Source: Thermoplasmata archaeon
GTDB lineage: Archaea > Thermoplasmatota > Thermoplasmata > Thermoplasmatales > Thermoplasmataceae
Direction of reading: 5' to 3'
DNA length: 48,253 bases
Assembly: GCA_021817735.1 (NCBI GenBank)
Contig: JAKAFX010000004.1
Coordinates: 1-48,253, forward strand
Position numbers and translations under genes: made by a program. Of this stretch, positions 1-9,647 are shown piece after piece. The notes beneath the pieces were generated by a model. The model ran no database searches and was not told the DNA's origin. It worked only from the letters and a program-made list of their open reading frames with translations. How positions within the stretch are numbered: the first letter of the stretch is position 1; each line of letters starts with the position of its first letter.

Positions 1-1
1 G

Positions 2-739
2 GAGGCGATCAACCTGAGGCCGAATGATCCAAATTACCACTATTCCACAGGCATGTTCCTGCAGGACAAGGGAAGGCATGAGGAGGCCCTGGAAGAGTAC
101 AACCGGGCGATAGAGCTGGATCCGGACAATCCAAAATTCCGGTACCAGAAAGCGACACTACTGATAAAGATGAGAAGAACAACCGATGCTATTGCAGAAC
201 TTGATGCTGCAATTGCGGTGAGGCCAACCGAGGCTTCATATTACTTCCTGAAAGCCCAGGCCATGAAGAGAACAAGGAAGTACGATCTAGCCATGCAGGA
301 GATTGACAAAGCAATCCAATTCGATCCGAACACTGCAGAGTACCACTTTGAAAAGGCCATACTCTGGAAGGACATGGATCATGTCGATGACGCAATAGCG
401 GAGTTTGACGCTGCAATAAAAATTCAGCCTGACGGGGTAGACTACTATGAGGAAAAAGCTGACCTCCTAAGGGAGACCGGAAAGCTTGACGCTGCACTTA
501 GCACGATGAAGAGCCTTACCGAGAGGGTTATGGGCAACCCCAGCGTGTGGCTGCATTATGCTGAAATTCTTTCGCTCAAGGAATCCGCAAAAGCTGCAAT
601 TGAGGAACTTGCTGCGTCTATCAAGGCAAAGCACGTTACTGCGAAACAGCTGTGCGAAGTAATGAAGGTCGAGGCCAAGAAGGATCTGGAGCTGTCTGTC
701 CAGGAAATGATAAACGGATTCACGGACGAGTACTGCTGA
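2..739 (+). CDS. TPR-repeat protein (5' truncated by the window edge)
   Basis: Tandem TPR signatures (A-x-E-x-Y-x-x-A-I-x-L-x-P-x-x). The frame stays open upstream of the listed ATG to base 2 (EAINLRPNDPNYHYSTG...), so the true start lies outside the window. Confidence 0.9.
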   Translation, partial: EAINLRPNDPNYHYSTGMFLQDKGRHEEALEEYNRAIELDPDNPKFRYQKATLLIKMRRTTDAIAELDAAIAVRPTEASYYFLKAQAMKRTRKYDLAMQEIDKAIQFDPNTAEYHFEKAILWKDMDHVDDAIAEFDAAIKIQPDGVDYYEEKADLLRETGKLDAALSTMKSLTERVMGNPSVWLHYAEILSLKESAKAAIEELAASIKAKHVTAKQLCEVMKVEAKKDLELSVQEMINGFTDEYC

Positions 740-794
740 CAGGAGTGAACAGCCTGTTGGAAAGTTATAAATCGAAATCGATCATTCCCCACTA

Positions 795-868
795 GGGTCC
801 GTAGCTTAGCTAGGTAGAGCGATAGACTCTTAATCTATAGGTCGGGGGTTCGAACCCCTCCGGACCCG
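795..868 (+). tRNA. tRNA-Lys (anticodon CTT)
   Basis: Cloverleaf by eye: acceptor GGGTCCG/CGGACCC, D-arm GCTT..GAGC, anticodon stem ATAGA/TCTAT with loop CTCTTAA (CTT), T-arm GGGGG-TTCGAAC-CCCTC. Confidence 0.95.
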
Positions 869-1134
869 CTTGAATTTGTTCGGGTTCATCTGGACCCGGA
901 TTTATTCCTGTTTCAGTATAGCCATCTGATCCAATTGTTCATCATGTCCAACTTAAGTTCCTCTTTCGCGGATTGATGTTCGGATGCTTTCTGACTCCGA
1001 TCACCGATTGAGCTATTTTTCATGCGTCATCTGTTCGCTGTGCACAAAGACCCAAGCCCGGTTGCGCGAAGGGAATCAAGCACCGTTTCAGAGCGAGCGT
1101 TTTTAGACATAATAGATATGATCGGACACACAAA

Positions 1135-1914
1135 ATGATCAATATTGACCCGCTTTACTTGTTTGACGGGCTTGCTCCGATGATAATCAGCATATTTCTT
1201 GTGCTATTTTGGCGGTTGAAAAGGAGCCTTAAATGGATTGCACTTGCATATGCTCTACTGGCATATGGAGGTGCGATTGCACTGAAATATGCGATCCAGA
1301 TTCCCACCATAAATTCGGTAATTGGCACGTTTGGAAGCCACAGCCCAGAACTTGCTTTATACTATGGGCTTCAGACCAGCGTGCTGGAAGTCGGCGGCGC
1401 ATATCTGGTTGCGCTTTATGCCGTGAAGAAGAAGAACCTTGGACTGGCTGACTGTGCATCCTATGGAATCTCCCTGTCTTTCTGGGAAAATGGGATATTA
1501 CTTGGTCTATTCACGTTTGTCAGCCTGCTGCTCGATTACCTGATCATCGGATCTGGAGGGGTGTTGGGCGGTGTTGTATATGACCAACTGATGAAGACAT
1601 CCCCTGCACTATTTTACGGCCCTGCCCAGGCATGGTTCCTGGTGATACTGTCCGTTCTTGAGAGAATTTCGTCGTTGCTTGCCCATGTTGCCTGGGGGAT
1701 TCTTACTCTGCTGGCGGCAACCACGCGCAGAAGACGCTATTTCTATATTGCATTGCCAATGGGAATGATTGATGCCATGGTACCCTATTCAAGCATGCTC
1801 GGGCTGGCTGCCTTCGAGTCTCTTCTTTTCGGGATATGCATTTCATTCCTGATCATCGCGGTCTTCCTGGAAACCAGAGTTATGTGGCAAGGATTCGAGA
1901 TGAACGGAGAATGA
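1135..1914 (+). CDS. Multi-pass membrane protein, divergent YhfC-family (glutamic-type intramembrane protease-like)
   Basis: Six to eight hydrophobic segments. The layout (TSVLEVGGAYL ... SFWENGIL ... LERISSLLAHVAWGIL ... MGMIDAMVP) resembles the YhfC family. Confidence 0.55.
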   Translation: MINIDPLYLFDGLAPMIISIFLVLFWRLKRSLKWIALAYALLAYGGAIALKYAIQIPTINSVIGTFGSHSPELALYYGLQTSVLEVGGAYLVALYAVKKKNLGLADCASYGISLSFWENGILLGLFTFVSLLLDYLIIGSGGVLGGVVYDQLMKTSPALFYGPAQAWFLVILSVLERISSLLAHVAWGILTLLAATTRRRRYFYIALPMGMIDAMVPYSSMLGLAAFESLLFGICISFLIIAVFLETRVMWQGFEMNGE

Positions 1915-2356
1915 CTGGCACTTAATCCTGCGAGAATCTTGTGACCGCGGGACCTTACCCTGATCCTACCAAAACATTCCCTGAATGATTGGGGCCTGTG
2001 AAAATCCATTTCTGCTATATTTTCCATGAGTAAGAGTCATGAAATCGAAGCAGGCTGAGTTATAGCCTGAAGAATCATGCAGTGATACAGACCGGATACA
2101 AGCTTTGATCCTATTATTCCATTTGCTTATTTCTGAAATGGATCCTGAAACGGTCAATGCCGTGAAGAAGCCTGAACAGATTAACAGGAATAGAGATGCG
2201 GGGTATTATCCCGAACCGGTATCCCAGCGCGAAACGCCTGGAATTTTGGATCACACAATCGTGTGAAATGCAAGATCCCGCTTGTTTTTACCCGTACTGA
2301 AGACCTGATAGCTGTTCCAGAGAAAAATTCTTATTTATAATATCTCTTACATTTGA

Positions 2357-5300
2357 GTGAATAAAAATTTAAAGTTTTTCTATACTGTATTGATAGCCGT
2401 ATTCCTTCTTGTTTCTGGGTCAGGGATCTTCCTTGCATCAAACTCTGATGTGATCCCTCTGGTTTCAAGCTCTACGGGATTCAGCACAACAATTGTCATA
2501 CATAACAATCTCTCCAAGGCAACTCCTAGTCCCTATGATGAGATGATTGTTGTAAACAGCCTTAATTATTCAACATATGAGAATGCAAACCTGTCCAACA
2601 TATGGTTTTCTAATGCTAATGGCGCCAGGATACCTTCATGGCTGCAGTCTGGAAATTCTAATTCTGATCACAATACCACGTACTGGTTAAGGATCAATTC
2701 ATCTATTGCCGCCGGCGGGACTCTGCAGATTAGGATGAATTTCCTTCCGCTTGGAAGCTCGTCATTCAACAATTACTCCACAGGTGAAGCCCCGCAGTTC
2801 ACCAACGTATATGGGATATATGACGATGGTTCTCACGTATTCAACTTTTACGACAATTTCTCTGGTACATCCATCAAGGGTTCAATATGGGCCAATGCCG
2901 TTAATTCTGGGTTCATTGTGAACAATGGAATAACGTTCACGTCGCAGTGCCACTTTCTGAATTCGACATTGAAATATAATTCCTCAGGCGAAGTTGAGGC
3001 CTACGGAATCATGAACACCCCGAACCTAACCGGCCAGACCTCTTTTTTCCTTGGTGGTGCAGGCTTCGGAAATCGCAATATCTCCTGTGCCTCTCCAGTC
3101 ATGACCGCGGGATGGGCGGAGAACGATTCAAATATGCTCGGCCTCAGCGTCTGGAATGGTAACGGTGCTACTTACACATATAATGTCTCGAAATCGATCA
3201 ACCCCAATGTAGATCATATCTTCGGAGTTGGGTACATAAATGGCAGCACTACAACAATATCAATTGACAATGTCCTACAGAATATCTCCCACACTCCACT
3301 GGGCATTCCCGGAAACAGGGGTCTCAACGTTGTAATGGGTTTTCAGAGTGGCAATTTCCCAGAGGTTAACCACTTCTACTGGATATTCGAAAGGAATGCT
3401 ACTTCAGATGGCTACAACCTTCCTTATAATTTGCACCAGGCTTTCCCAGTAAGGATCATTGCATCCGGACTACCCGCAGGCAATGCCTGGAGTGTCAGTA
3501 TACAGAATGTCGGCACATTCGGGTACGCGGTATCCGGGCAGGAATCCCTGGATCTGGTGAATGGTACATACAACCTGACTATTGCTGCCATGAACGGCTA
3601 TATAGCATATCCAAGCACCCTGAACTTCACTGTTAATGGATCGCCGACCACCTTGTATGTCGCCTTCGAGTCTCCATCCAATAGATCTCTCATCGGAGCG
3701 GAAATGACTCTGTCTCCTTTGGGTCAATCTTTTGGGCCTTTCCCATTATCTTATCCAGGTTATAATCTCCAGGAATTTCCAGCACCACTTGGCTACACAG
3801 CAATGGCCCTAGACAATAACTCCAATAGCCTCTTCATAAGTTTCTACTCTTTTGGCGGCGGAGGGATTGCTGATATCAATCTCACCAGTGGTACAGAACA
3901 GGTGCGGCTGCTGAGTAACTTCACAACCCAGCTTGGGATGTACTATAACCCGTCGAATGGATATCTGTATGCACCTAACCAGAATGGACTTTCGATTATT
4001 GACGCTTCCAATTTTCATTTCGTGAAGAACGTGACTCTATCCCACACTACAGTGCTCTCGCTCACAGCAAGTACTGATGGCAGCATAATTTATCTCCTTT
4101 CTGATAACACGACCGGGAAGGCAAATATTACCAGCATAAACCAGACTGGCAAGATCCTTGGAAATCTCAGTTTCCCCGGTTTCGAGTCCAATAGCTTACA
4201 AATCGGCAACCTCATTGAACCCCCTGTGTATTTCAATGGAGACCTGATTGTAACAAACAATACTGGAATCTTCAGTTTCAATTTAACGGGAGGAGCTGAG
4301 AACTTTGTGCAGGCTCCTCCAAAGTACGAACCGCTCTCGTTACTTCCATACGGGAGCTCCGGTGATTTCCTGGTTGGTGGCAACAACGGTAGCCAGAAGA
4401 GCAGCTATGTATACAATGCAACCAACGGCAAATTCATCAGCGGCCCACCAATCAGTGGATTCATTACAGCATCCGCTTACAACAGCTTCAGCGGTGACTA
4501 CTACTTCTGGTCTGGATCTAACACTCTGTTTTCCGGTAACATTACGGAAGTCAATCCGACCACAGGAAAGATTCTTGCAGTATCACCTGCGCCCGCTTTG
4601 ACAAGCATGCTGCTGTTTGATCCCAGTTCACAGTCACTTTTCGCCATGGATTATTTTGTTGATTTTTCCTATGGGGCCATTTCAATGATATACGAATACA
4701 GTGTTCAGCATGATTACAAGGCTACTTTCACTGAAAACGGGCTGGGATCTGGCGCATGGTATGTGAATGTGACCGGCGAGCCTAGCTCCGGTCCAATCTA
4801 TGGCAACACATACTCCACTTACCTACCCAATGGAACCTATTCATACTCAGTATCGGCAGCTGATAAGCAGTACTCACCTTCCTTTTCCTCGACTTTCACC
4901 ATTTCTGGGAACCCCATGACCGAGCCAACAGCCTTCTCTCTGGTGAATTATACTGTAACGTTCATTGAAAGCGGGCTGCCCTCCGGCACTTGGTACGTCA
5001 ACCTTTCTGGAACGCTGGTGAGTGCCTCAGCGGGATATACAATTTCCTATAATGAGCCAAATAATACTTACTCAGTCCACATCTATACGGATAACAAGCT
5101 CTATCACCTGTCTTCATACTCGGGATCGGTAGCTGTCAGTGGTAAGAGCATTACTATAACGGTATCCTTTGTCCCAACCACATACAGTTACACTTTCATT
5201 GAGAGCGGCTTACCTGCAAACTCGACGTGGACCATAACAATCGATAACGTCAGCCATAGCGTAAATGGCTCAACCTATGTTGCCCAGCTCCAGAATGGGA

Positions 5301-5509
5301 CATATCACTACAGTGTTTCTGCAGGAGGCTACAGTGCAAACAACCAGACCGGAACCATCGAAGTTTCAGGAGGAGCCAATACAACCCACGTCACTTTCTC
5401 CAGGATCCCCTCATATGGGACGTATTACCTTGCTGGTGGCGGCATTGCGGCTGCTGCGGTGATCATAGCTGCCCTGTTGTGGTGGAGGAGAAAGGGGCAG
5501 TCTAAGTAG
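2357..5509 (+). CDS. Large secreted, membrane-anchored surface protein: DUF2341-like N-terminus, propeller-like middle, C-terminal ESGLPSGTxWxV repeats
   Basis: GTG start, signal peptide, many Asn-glycosylation-type sequons, repeats (T)FIESGLPSGTWYVNLSG, C-terminal TM plus basic tail (AAAVIIAALLWWRRKGQSK). TATA-like TTATTTATAA lies just upstream. Confidence 0.85.
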   Translation: MNKNLKFFYTVLIAVFLLVSGSGIFLASNSDVIPLVSSSTGFSTTIVIHNNLSKATPSPYDEMIVVNSLNYSTYENANLSNIWFSNANGARIPSWLQSGNSNSDHNTTYWLRINSSIAAGGTLQIRMNFLPLGSSSFNNYSTGEAPQFTNVYGIYDDGSHVFNFYDNFSGTSIKGSIWANAVNSGFIVNNGITFTSQCHFLNSTLKYNSSGEVEAYGIMNTPNLTGQTSFFLGGAGFGNRNISCASPVMTAGWAENDSNMLGLSVWNGNGATYTYNVSKSINPNVDHIFGVGYINGSTTTISIDNVLQNISHTPLGIPGNRGLNVVMGFQSGNFPEVNHFYWIFERNATSDGYNLPYNLHQAFPVRIIASGLPAGNAWSVSIQNVGTFGYAVSGQESLDLVNGTYNLTIAAMNGYIAYPSTLNFTVNGSPTTLYVAFESPSNRSLIGAEMTLSPLGQSFGPFPLSYPGYNLQEFPAPLGYTAMALDNNSNSLFISFYSFGGGGIADINLTSGTEQVRLLSNFTTQLGMYYNPSNGYLYAPNQNGLSIIDASNFHFVKNVTLSHTTVLSLTASTDGSIIYLLSDNTTGKANITSINQTGKILGNLSFPGFESNSLQIGNLIEPPVYFNGDLIVTNNTGIFSFNLTGGAENFVQAPPKYEPLSLLPYGSSGDFLVGGNNGSQKSSYVYNATNGKFISGPPISGFITASAYNSFSGDYYFWSGSNTLFSGNITEVNPTTGKILAVSPAPALTSMLLFDPSSQSLFAMDYFVDFSYGAISMIYEYSVQHDYKATFTENGLGSGAWYVNVTGEPSSGPIYGNTYSTYLPNGTYSYSVSAADKQYSPSFSSTFTISGNPMTEPTAFSLVNYTVTFIESGLPSGTWYVNLSGTLVSASAGYTISYNEPNNTYSVHIYTDNKLYHLSSYSGSVAVSGKSITITVSFVPTTYSYTFIESGLPANSTWTITIDNVSHSVNGSTYVAQLQNGTYHYSVSAGGYSANNQTGTIEVSGGANTTHVTFSRIPSYGTYYLAGGGIAAAAVIIAALLWWRRKGQSK
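3443..5403 (+). repeat. Four divergent ESGLP-type protein repeat modules (about 3443-3670, 4712-4930, 4946-5180, 5183-5403)
   Basis: IIASGLPAGNAWSVSI / ATFTENGLGSGAWYVNV / TFIESGLPSGTWYVNL / TFIESGLPANSTWTITI within the ORF 2357-5509. Confidence 0.7.
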
Positions 5510-5512
5510 TAA

Positions 5513-5653
5513 CCAAATGGAAAGAACCTTGTGAGGGTACCAATTCCCCTCTACAGGTTCCAATTTCCTAACTCAACACCCATGGTGGCGGGTGAAGTGT
5601 GTTCTGAAATGGGCTATCTGACGAGAGCCAATGTAAGCGAGCAAAGCCATTAA
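5513..5653 (+). pseudogene. Possible C-terminal remnant of an IS605-type TnpB
   Basis: Short open tail PNGKNLVRVPIPLYRFQFPNSTPMVAGEVCSEMGYLTRANVSEQSH* immediately followed by a GC hairpin typical of IS200/IS605 ends; no upstream transposase body. Confidence 0.3.
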
Positions 5654-6298
5654 AAACCCCGGGTTGAACGCGGGGGATTCTAAGAATGACGATTCAAATA
5701 GCAGGACCTTTTCAGTCCATGCGACCATCGTCGGTGAACCCCCTGATTTCAAAGATTTCCTTCACGTCAGGAAACGGTTGGTTCAGAGCATGGCTCCTGT
5801 TGAGCCAGGTCACACAGTCCCCTTCGGTTTGATCTGCCCAAATACCATTCCTCGCATCCTCATTGCAAGCATCGTTTCTTTACCAGTCATTCAACGGCTC
5901 AAGTAACCTATTGTTTACAATGCCCTTTTTCATTTCAGTAAGGAAACCATCAAAGATTACGTCTAACTTTTTCCTTTTCCATTCGCGATAGAAGTTAGGA
6001 AATAATGAGCGAAACTGGGTTCCTTGTGTCCGTCCTGCCAACTTGAAACCGTTGAACAGGATCCTTTTCATTGAAACAACTAGATGTGACCCTGGCTGAT
6101 CTCAAGTTAATTGAAGAACATCCGCCAGGAAAGGTTTCAAACCACATGAAAACCATTGAAAAGGAGTCCTCAATTTCAGAGCCTCCGGTTAATCAGTATT
6201 GTTGTGCTGAAGCGTTATAAAATCAAGAAACTGAAGACTTGATCCTTCAGAGGCAAATGAACCAAGATTATCTGCCACTTATGCATCAAGAGGGAATC

Positions 6299-6667
6299 AT
6301 GGCGGGGGAAAACTATTTTGATCTTAGGTCTGCTGAAGAAACACTGGCCTGGCTCAAGGAGAAATTGGACTACCTAGAAGACCTTGGCCCGAAAGAAAGG
6401 AAGGCCATGGAGTCAGGTGACCTGGATTCTGCCGAGGAGATTTCCATTATGATCCAGGAAATTGTGGAAGAGATCATCGACAGGGGAATTGTGGTGCGTG
6501 ATCAGTCCATGATGATATTTGACTTTCCGGCGATCATAAACAATATGCCGGCATATCTCTGCTGGCAGAGGGGAGAATTAGGCCTCTCCCACTGGCACTA
6601 TCTTGATGAGGGATTTGCAGGCAGGAGAGAACTTACTGGAGAAGAGGCAATCATGGAGAGAACATGA
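6299..6667 (+). CDS. DUF2203 family protein
   Basis: [15 protein letters not shown]... and [40 protein letters not shown] match the DUF2203 pattern (DFPA..YLCW..GE...WH.LD.GFAGR). Start chosen at in-frame ATG 6299. Confidence 0.8.
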   Translation: [122 protein letters not shown]

Positions 6668-6728
6668 TATTTCGACCCTATGCTTCGATCCGATACAGGG
6701 ATTATATCTGCAACGGACATGACTGGCC

Positions 6729-7004
6729 ATGCCTGAAAAAATAAGATGCTCACACATTCTCGTGGAAAAGGAAGGTGTAGCAAAGGAGGTGCTTGGCAAG
6801 CTGGACAAGGGGGAGAGCTTCGCTAAACTGGCAATGGAGTACTCCATCGACGGGAGCAGGAAAAGAGGAGGCGACTTGGGTTACTTTGGAAGAGGGCAGA
6901 TGGTTAAGGATTTCGAGAGGGCAGCGTTTGCATTGCAGAAGGGAGGCATTTCAGGAATAGTGAGAACTCAGTACGGATACCACATAATTAAGAGGACAGA
7001 ATAA
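6729..7004 (+). CDS. Parvulin-type peptidyl-prolyl cis-trans isomerase (PpiC/rotamase)
   Basis: [12 protein letters not shown]...[40 protein letters not shown]...[16 protein letters not shown]. Confidence 0.93.
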   Translation: MPEKIRCSHILVEKEGVAKEVLGKLDKGESFAKLAMEYSIDGSRKRGGDLGYFGRGQMVKDFERAAFALQKGGISGIVRTQYGYHIIKRTE

Positions 7005-7154
7005 ACGCAGAAATAGCCCGGCATTCTAGGCATTATGGCGCACATATTTCAATGCGTATCATGTTATTCTGGCAGTCAGAAAGAACACACCATGAAAGTT
7101 CTTCGTCTCGGTTGGCTCCATTAAGTTTTTAAATTGATAATCTATTGAATAGGG

Positions 7155-8837
7155 ATGGAAATTTCTTCTGAGAACCAATACGAGGCCGTATTCAAGAAAC
7201 CGTACCCGGAGTGGGCCAGGCGCGAGATCGTTATTCCGGACATATCCCTTGGCGAACTTCTGGATAGATCGACTTCCCAGTATGGAAACCGTGTTGCAAT
7301 TTCGTTTTATGGTCGAGAGATCACGTATAATGAGTTCAGAACCTTGGTGGACAACATGGCAGGCTACCTTGCCGCATCCGGTGTTAGAAAGGGTGACCGT
7401 ATTGCCATAATGCTGCCCAACATACCGCACTTCGCGATATTCTTCTTTGCAGTGGCAAAGGTGGGAGGTATAGTCGTGCAGACTAACCCACTATATACTC
7501 CAATAGAGCTTAAGCACCAGATCCATGATGCAGGAGCTGACACAATAGTCGTTATGGATGACTTTGTGGACAAGGCAATGTCGCTTTACCCCAACCCTAT
7601 AACGAAGATCATTGTTGTTAAGGTCCAGGACTTCCTGCCATCGGGCCTTGCGTTCATGTACAGTCTTATCAAAGCCGTCAAGAGAACCGGGAAGAAGGTC
7701 AGGGAAGAGGGTGGTGTAAAGCTGTACAGCAGCATAATGAGCAAAGAGTACCCAGCTGCTCCGGCAGTCAACGTCAATCCCAAAGAAGATCCCATGGTCT
7801 TCCAGTATACCGGAGGGACAACTGGTGTGCCAAAGGCTGCAGTTCTAACCCACGAGAACCTGGTGTCAAATATCTATCAGGTTACAGAATGGATTCCGCC
7901 TAAATACAGAGATGGTATCTCATATCTCTCCGCGATCCCGTTTTTCCACGTTTACGGCATGATGACTGCCATGCTTACTCCGCTGGCTACCGGCTGCAGG
8001 GTAATCATGGTGCCTGATCCCAGGGATACCGATACCATACTGAAGACTATTCACAAGGAAAAACCCGATTCTTTCCCGGGCATACCCGCAATGTACCATT
8101 CTTTCCTGTCTCACAAAGATGTTGCAAAATATGACCTGAATTCCCTTAAGTTTTGCCTGTCTGGAGCTGCTCCACTCCCAAAGACCCTGCAAGACCAGTT
8201 CGAGGCAAAAACTGGGGCAGTGATAATTGAAGGTTATGGCCTAAGCGAGGCATCCCCGGTCACCAATGCAAATCCCCTGGATTCAACACTAAGAAGGATA
8301 GGATCCATTGGTCCCCCGGTGCCCAATACTCAGGAAAAGATCGTTGATCTTGAAACCGGCACCAAGGAAGTCCGAATTGGTGAGCCTGGAGAACTCATAA
8401 TCAAAGGGCCGCAGGTCATGAAGGGATTCTGGAATAACCCGGAAGAGACGGGTAGGGCCCTGAAGGATGGATGGCTCCATACTGGGGATATCGCAAAAGT
8501 CGATGAGAATGGCTATGTCTATATCATTGACAGGAAGAAGGATATAATCATCGCAGGTGGCTACAATGTATATCCAAATGAGGTCGAGGAGGCCATACGG
8601 TCGTACCCCAAGGTAGAGGAAGTGGCCGTCGTTGGAGAGAAAGACGAGCACAGGGGAGAGACCGTTAAGGCATTCATCGTACTGAAGCAGGGGCAGCAGG
8701 CAACAAAAGAGGAGATAATAGAGCACTGCAGGAATTATCTTGCAGTATACAAGTTGCCGAGAATCATCGAATTCAGGGACTCCCTGCCAAAATCACTGAT
8801 TGGGAAGATCCTCAGGAGACAGCTGCGAAATCAGTAA
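7155..8837 (+). CDS. Long-chain acyl-CoA synthetase / AMP-dependent ligase
   Basis: AMP-binding motif YTGGTTGVPKAAVLTHENL; GYGLSEASPV; GWLHTGDIAKVDENGYVYIIDRKKDIIIAGGYNVYPNEVEE; C-terminal PKSLIGKILRRQLR. Confidence 0.95.
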   Translation: MEISSENQYEAVFKKPYPEWARREIVIPDISLGELLDRSTSQYGNRVAISFYGREITYNEFRTLVDNMAGYLAASGVRKGDRIAIMLPNIPHFAIFFFAVAKVGGIVVQTNPLYTPIELKHQIHDAGADTIVVMDDFVDKAMSLYPNPITKIIVVKVQDFLPSGLAFMYSLIKAVKRTGKKVREEGGVKLYSSIMSKEYPAAPAVNVNPKEDPMVFQYTGGTTGVPKAAVLTHENLVSNIYQVTEWIPPKYRDGISYLSAIPFFHVYGMMTAMLTPLATGCRVIMVPDPRDTDTILKTIHKEKPDSFPGIPAMYHSFLSHKDVAKYDLNSLKFCLSGAAPLPKTLQDQFEAKTGAVIIEGYGLSEASPVTNANPLDSTLRRIGSIGPPVPNTQEKIVDLETGTKEVRIGEPGELIIKGPQVMKGFWNNPEETGRALKDGWLHTGDIAKVDENGYVYIIDRKKDIIIAGGYNVYPNEVEEAIRSYPKVEEVAVVGEKDEHRGETVKAFIVLKQGQQATKEEIIEHCRNYLAVYKLPRIIEFRDSLPKSLIGKILRRQLRNQ

Positions 8838-8841
8838 GACA

Positions 8842-9366
8842 TCAGGAGATGAGATGGAGTATATTGCCTACATAGGCAATTATCACTCCAATTGAAATCA
8901 TTGAAAGTGGCCATGTATACCTGTTCCCTTTCACTGATTTGGCTATGGCAAGCCCAGTCAAGCCAAGTGCAATTATGGCAGTTGCCAGCGAAAGAATGCC
9001 ATTGTCTGGGAATGCGGTAGCTACAAGAAGGGGAAAGAAAGACCCGGAAAAACTGAAACCGCCAGATATCCCCGTCGAGACGAAGGCCTCCTCAAGTATA
9101 TCTCTCCCGGGCTTGCTCCTGATCAGAAACATCGGGGATGAGAAACCAAGGTGCCTCGATATCCTGGCAAGTTCTTCCCTCAACGAGGAATATTCAGCCA
9201 CAAAGTAACTGAAGCTGCCCACTAAAGCAGACCCCAGGGCAATCCTTATGGAAAGGATCAGGCTGATGGCACTGGCCTGAATAATATAATTTGTAGCCAG
9301 CATAAGGGTGGTGATTATCCCATCGGTAATCCCGATGGCCATGGGAAAAAGAAGACTGTTCCTCAT
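8842..9366 (-). CDS. VIT1/CCC1-like membrane transporter
   Basis: Five TM-like segments; N-terminal GITDGIITTLML motif; EYSSLREEL ... region typical of VIT1/CCC1. Confidence 0.65.
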   Translation of the reverse strand: MRNSLLFPMAIGITDGIITTLMLATNYIIQASAISLILSIRIALGSALVGSFSYFVAEYSSLREELARISRHLGFSSPMFLIRSKPGRDILEEAFVSTGISGGFSFSGSFFPLLVATAFPDNGILSLATAIIALGLTGLAIAKSVKGNRYTWPLSMISIGVIIAYVGNILHLIS

Positions 9367-9647
9367 AACCTTGTTTTCACGCTTGGTATAATCCTTGACC
9401 CGGTTGCAAGCTCATCGATAGAGTGCACGACGGAACCTGTATCCTCTATGGTGCTGATGAGCTGATCCACGTTTATTCTGGTACCTTCGATTGAGATTAC
9501 CGTACCCATTGTCTCCATGTCTATCTCGTTGACTGATATGTTCAGGGCTTCAACTCCCTGGACGCTTTCTATTGCAGAGGCAAGCTCCATCAGGGTAGGC
9601 CTGTTGAGTGACTTATCAACGTCGAGCACTATTCTTCTTACGTTCAT
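9363..9647 (-). CDS. DUF211 domain protein
   Basis: MNVRRIVLDVDKSLNRPTLMELASAIESVQGVEALNISVNEIDMETMGTVISIEGTRINVDQLISTIEDTGSVVHSIDE matches the DUF211 pattern; 4-nt overlap with the VIT1-like gene. Confidence 0.85.
   Translation of the reverse strand: MNVRRIVLDVDKSLNRPTLMELASAIESVQGVEALNISVNEIDMETMGTVISIEGTRINVDQLISTIEDTGSVVHSIDELATGSRIIPSVKTRL

Noticed and set aside
861-898. GGACCCG repeated just downstream of tRNA-Lys (862-868 and 892-898), considered as an att-type duplication
   Set aside because: Only 7 bp, and no integrase or island follows; more likely part of a short CGGGT/ACCCG hairpin at the tRNA 3' flank.
4090-4386. Minus-strand 98-aa ORF (and similar ones) within the surface protein gene
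   Set aside because: Shadow ORFs of a long validated coding frame; no recognisable domain.
5664-5906. 80-aa plus-strand ORF MNAGDSKNDDSNS...
   Set aside because: It begins inside the GC hairpin, has no recognised motif and overlaps an equally open minus-strand frame; treated as a chance frame in decayed DNA.
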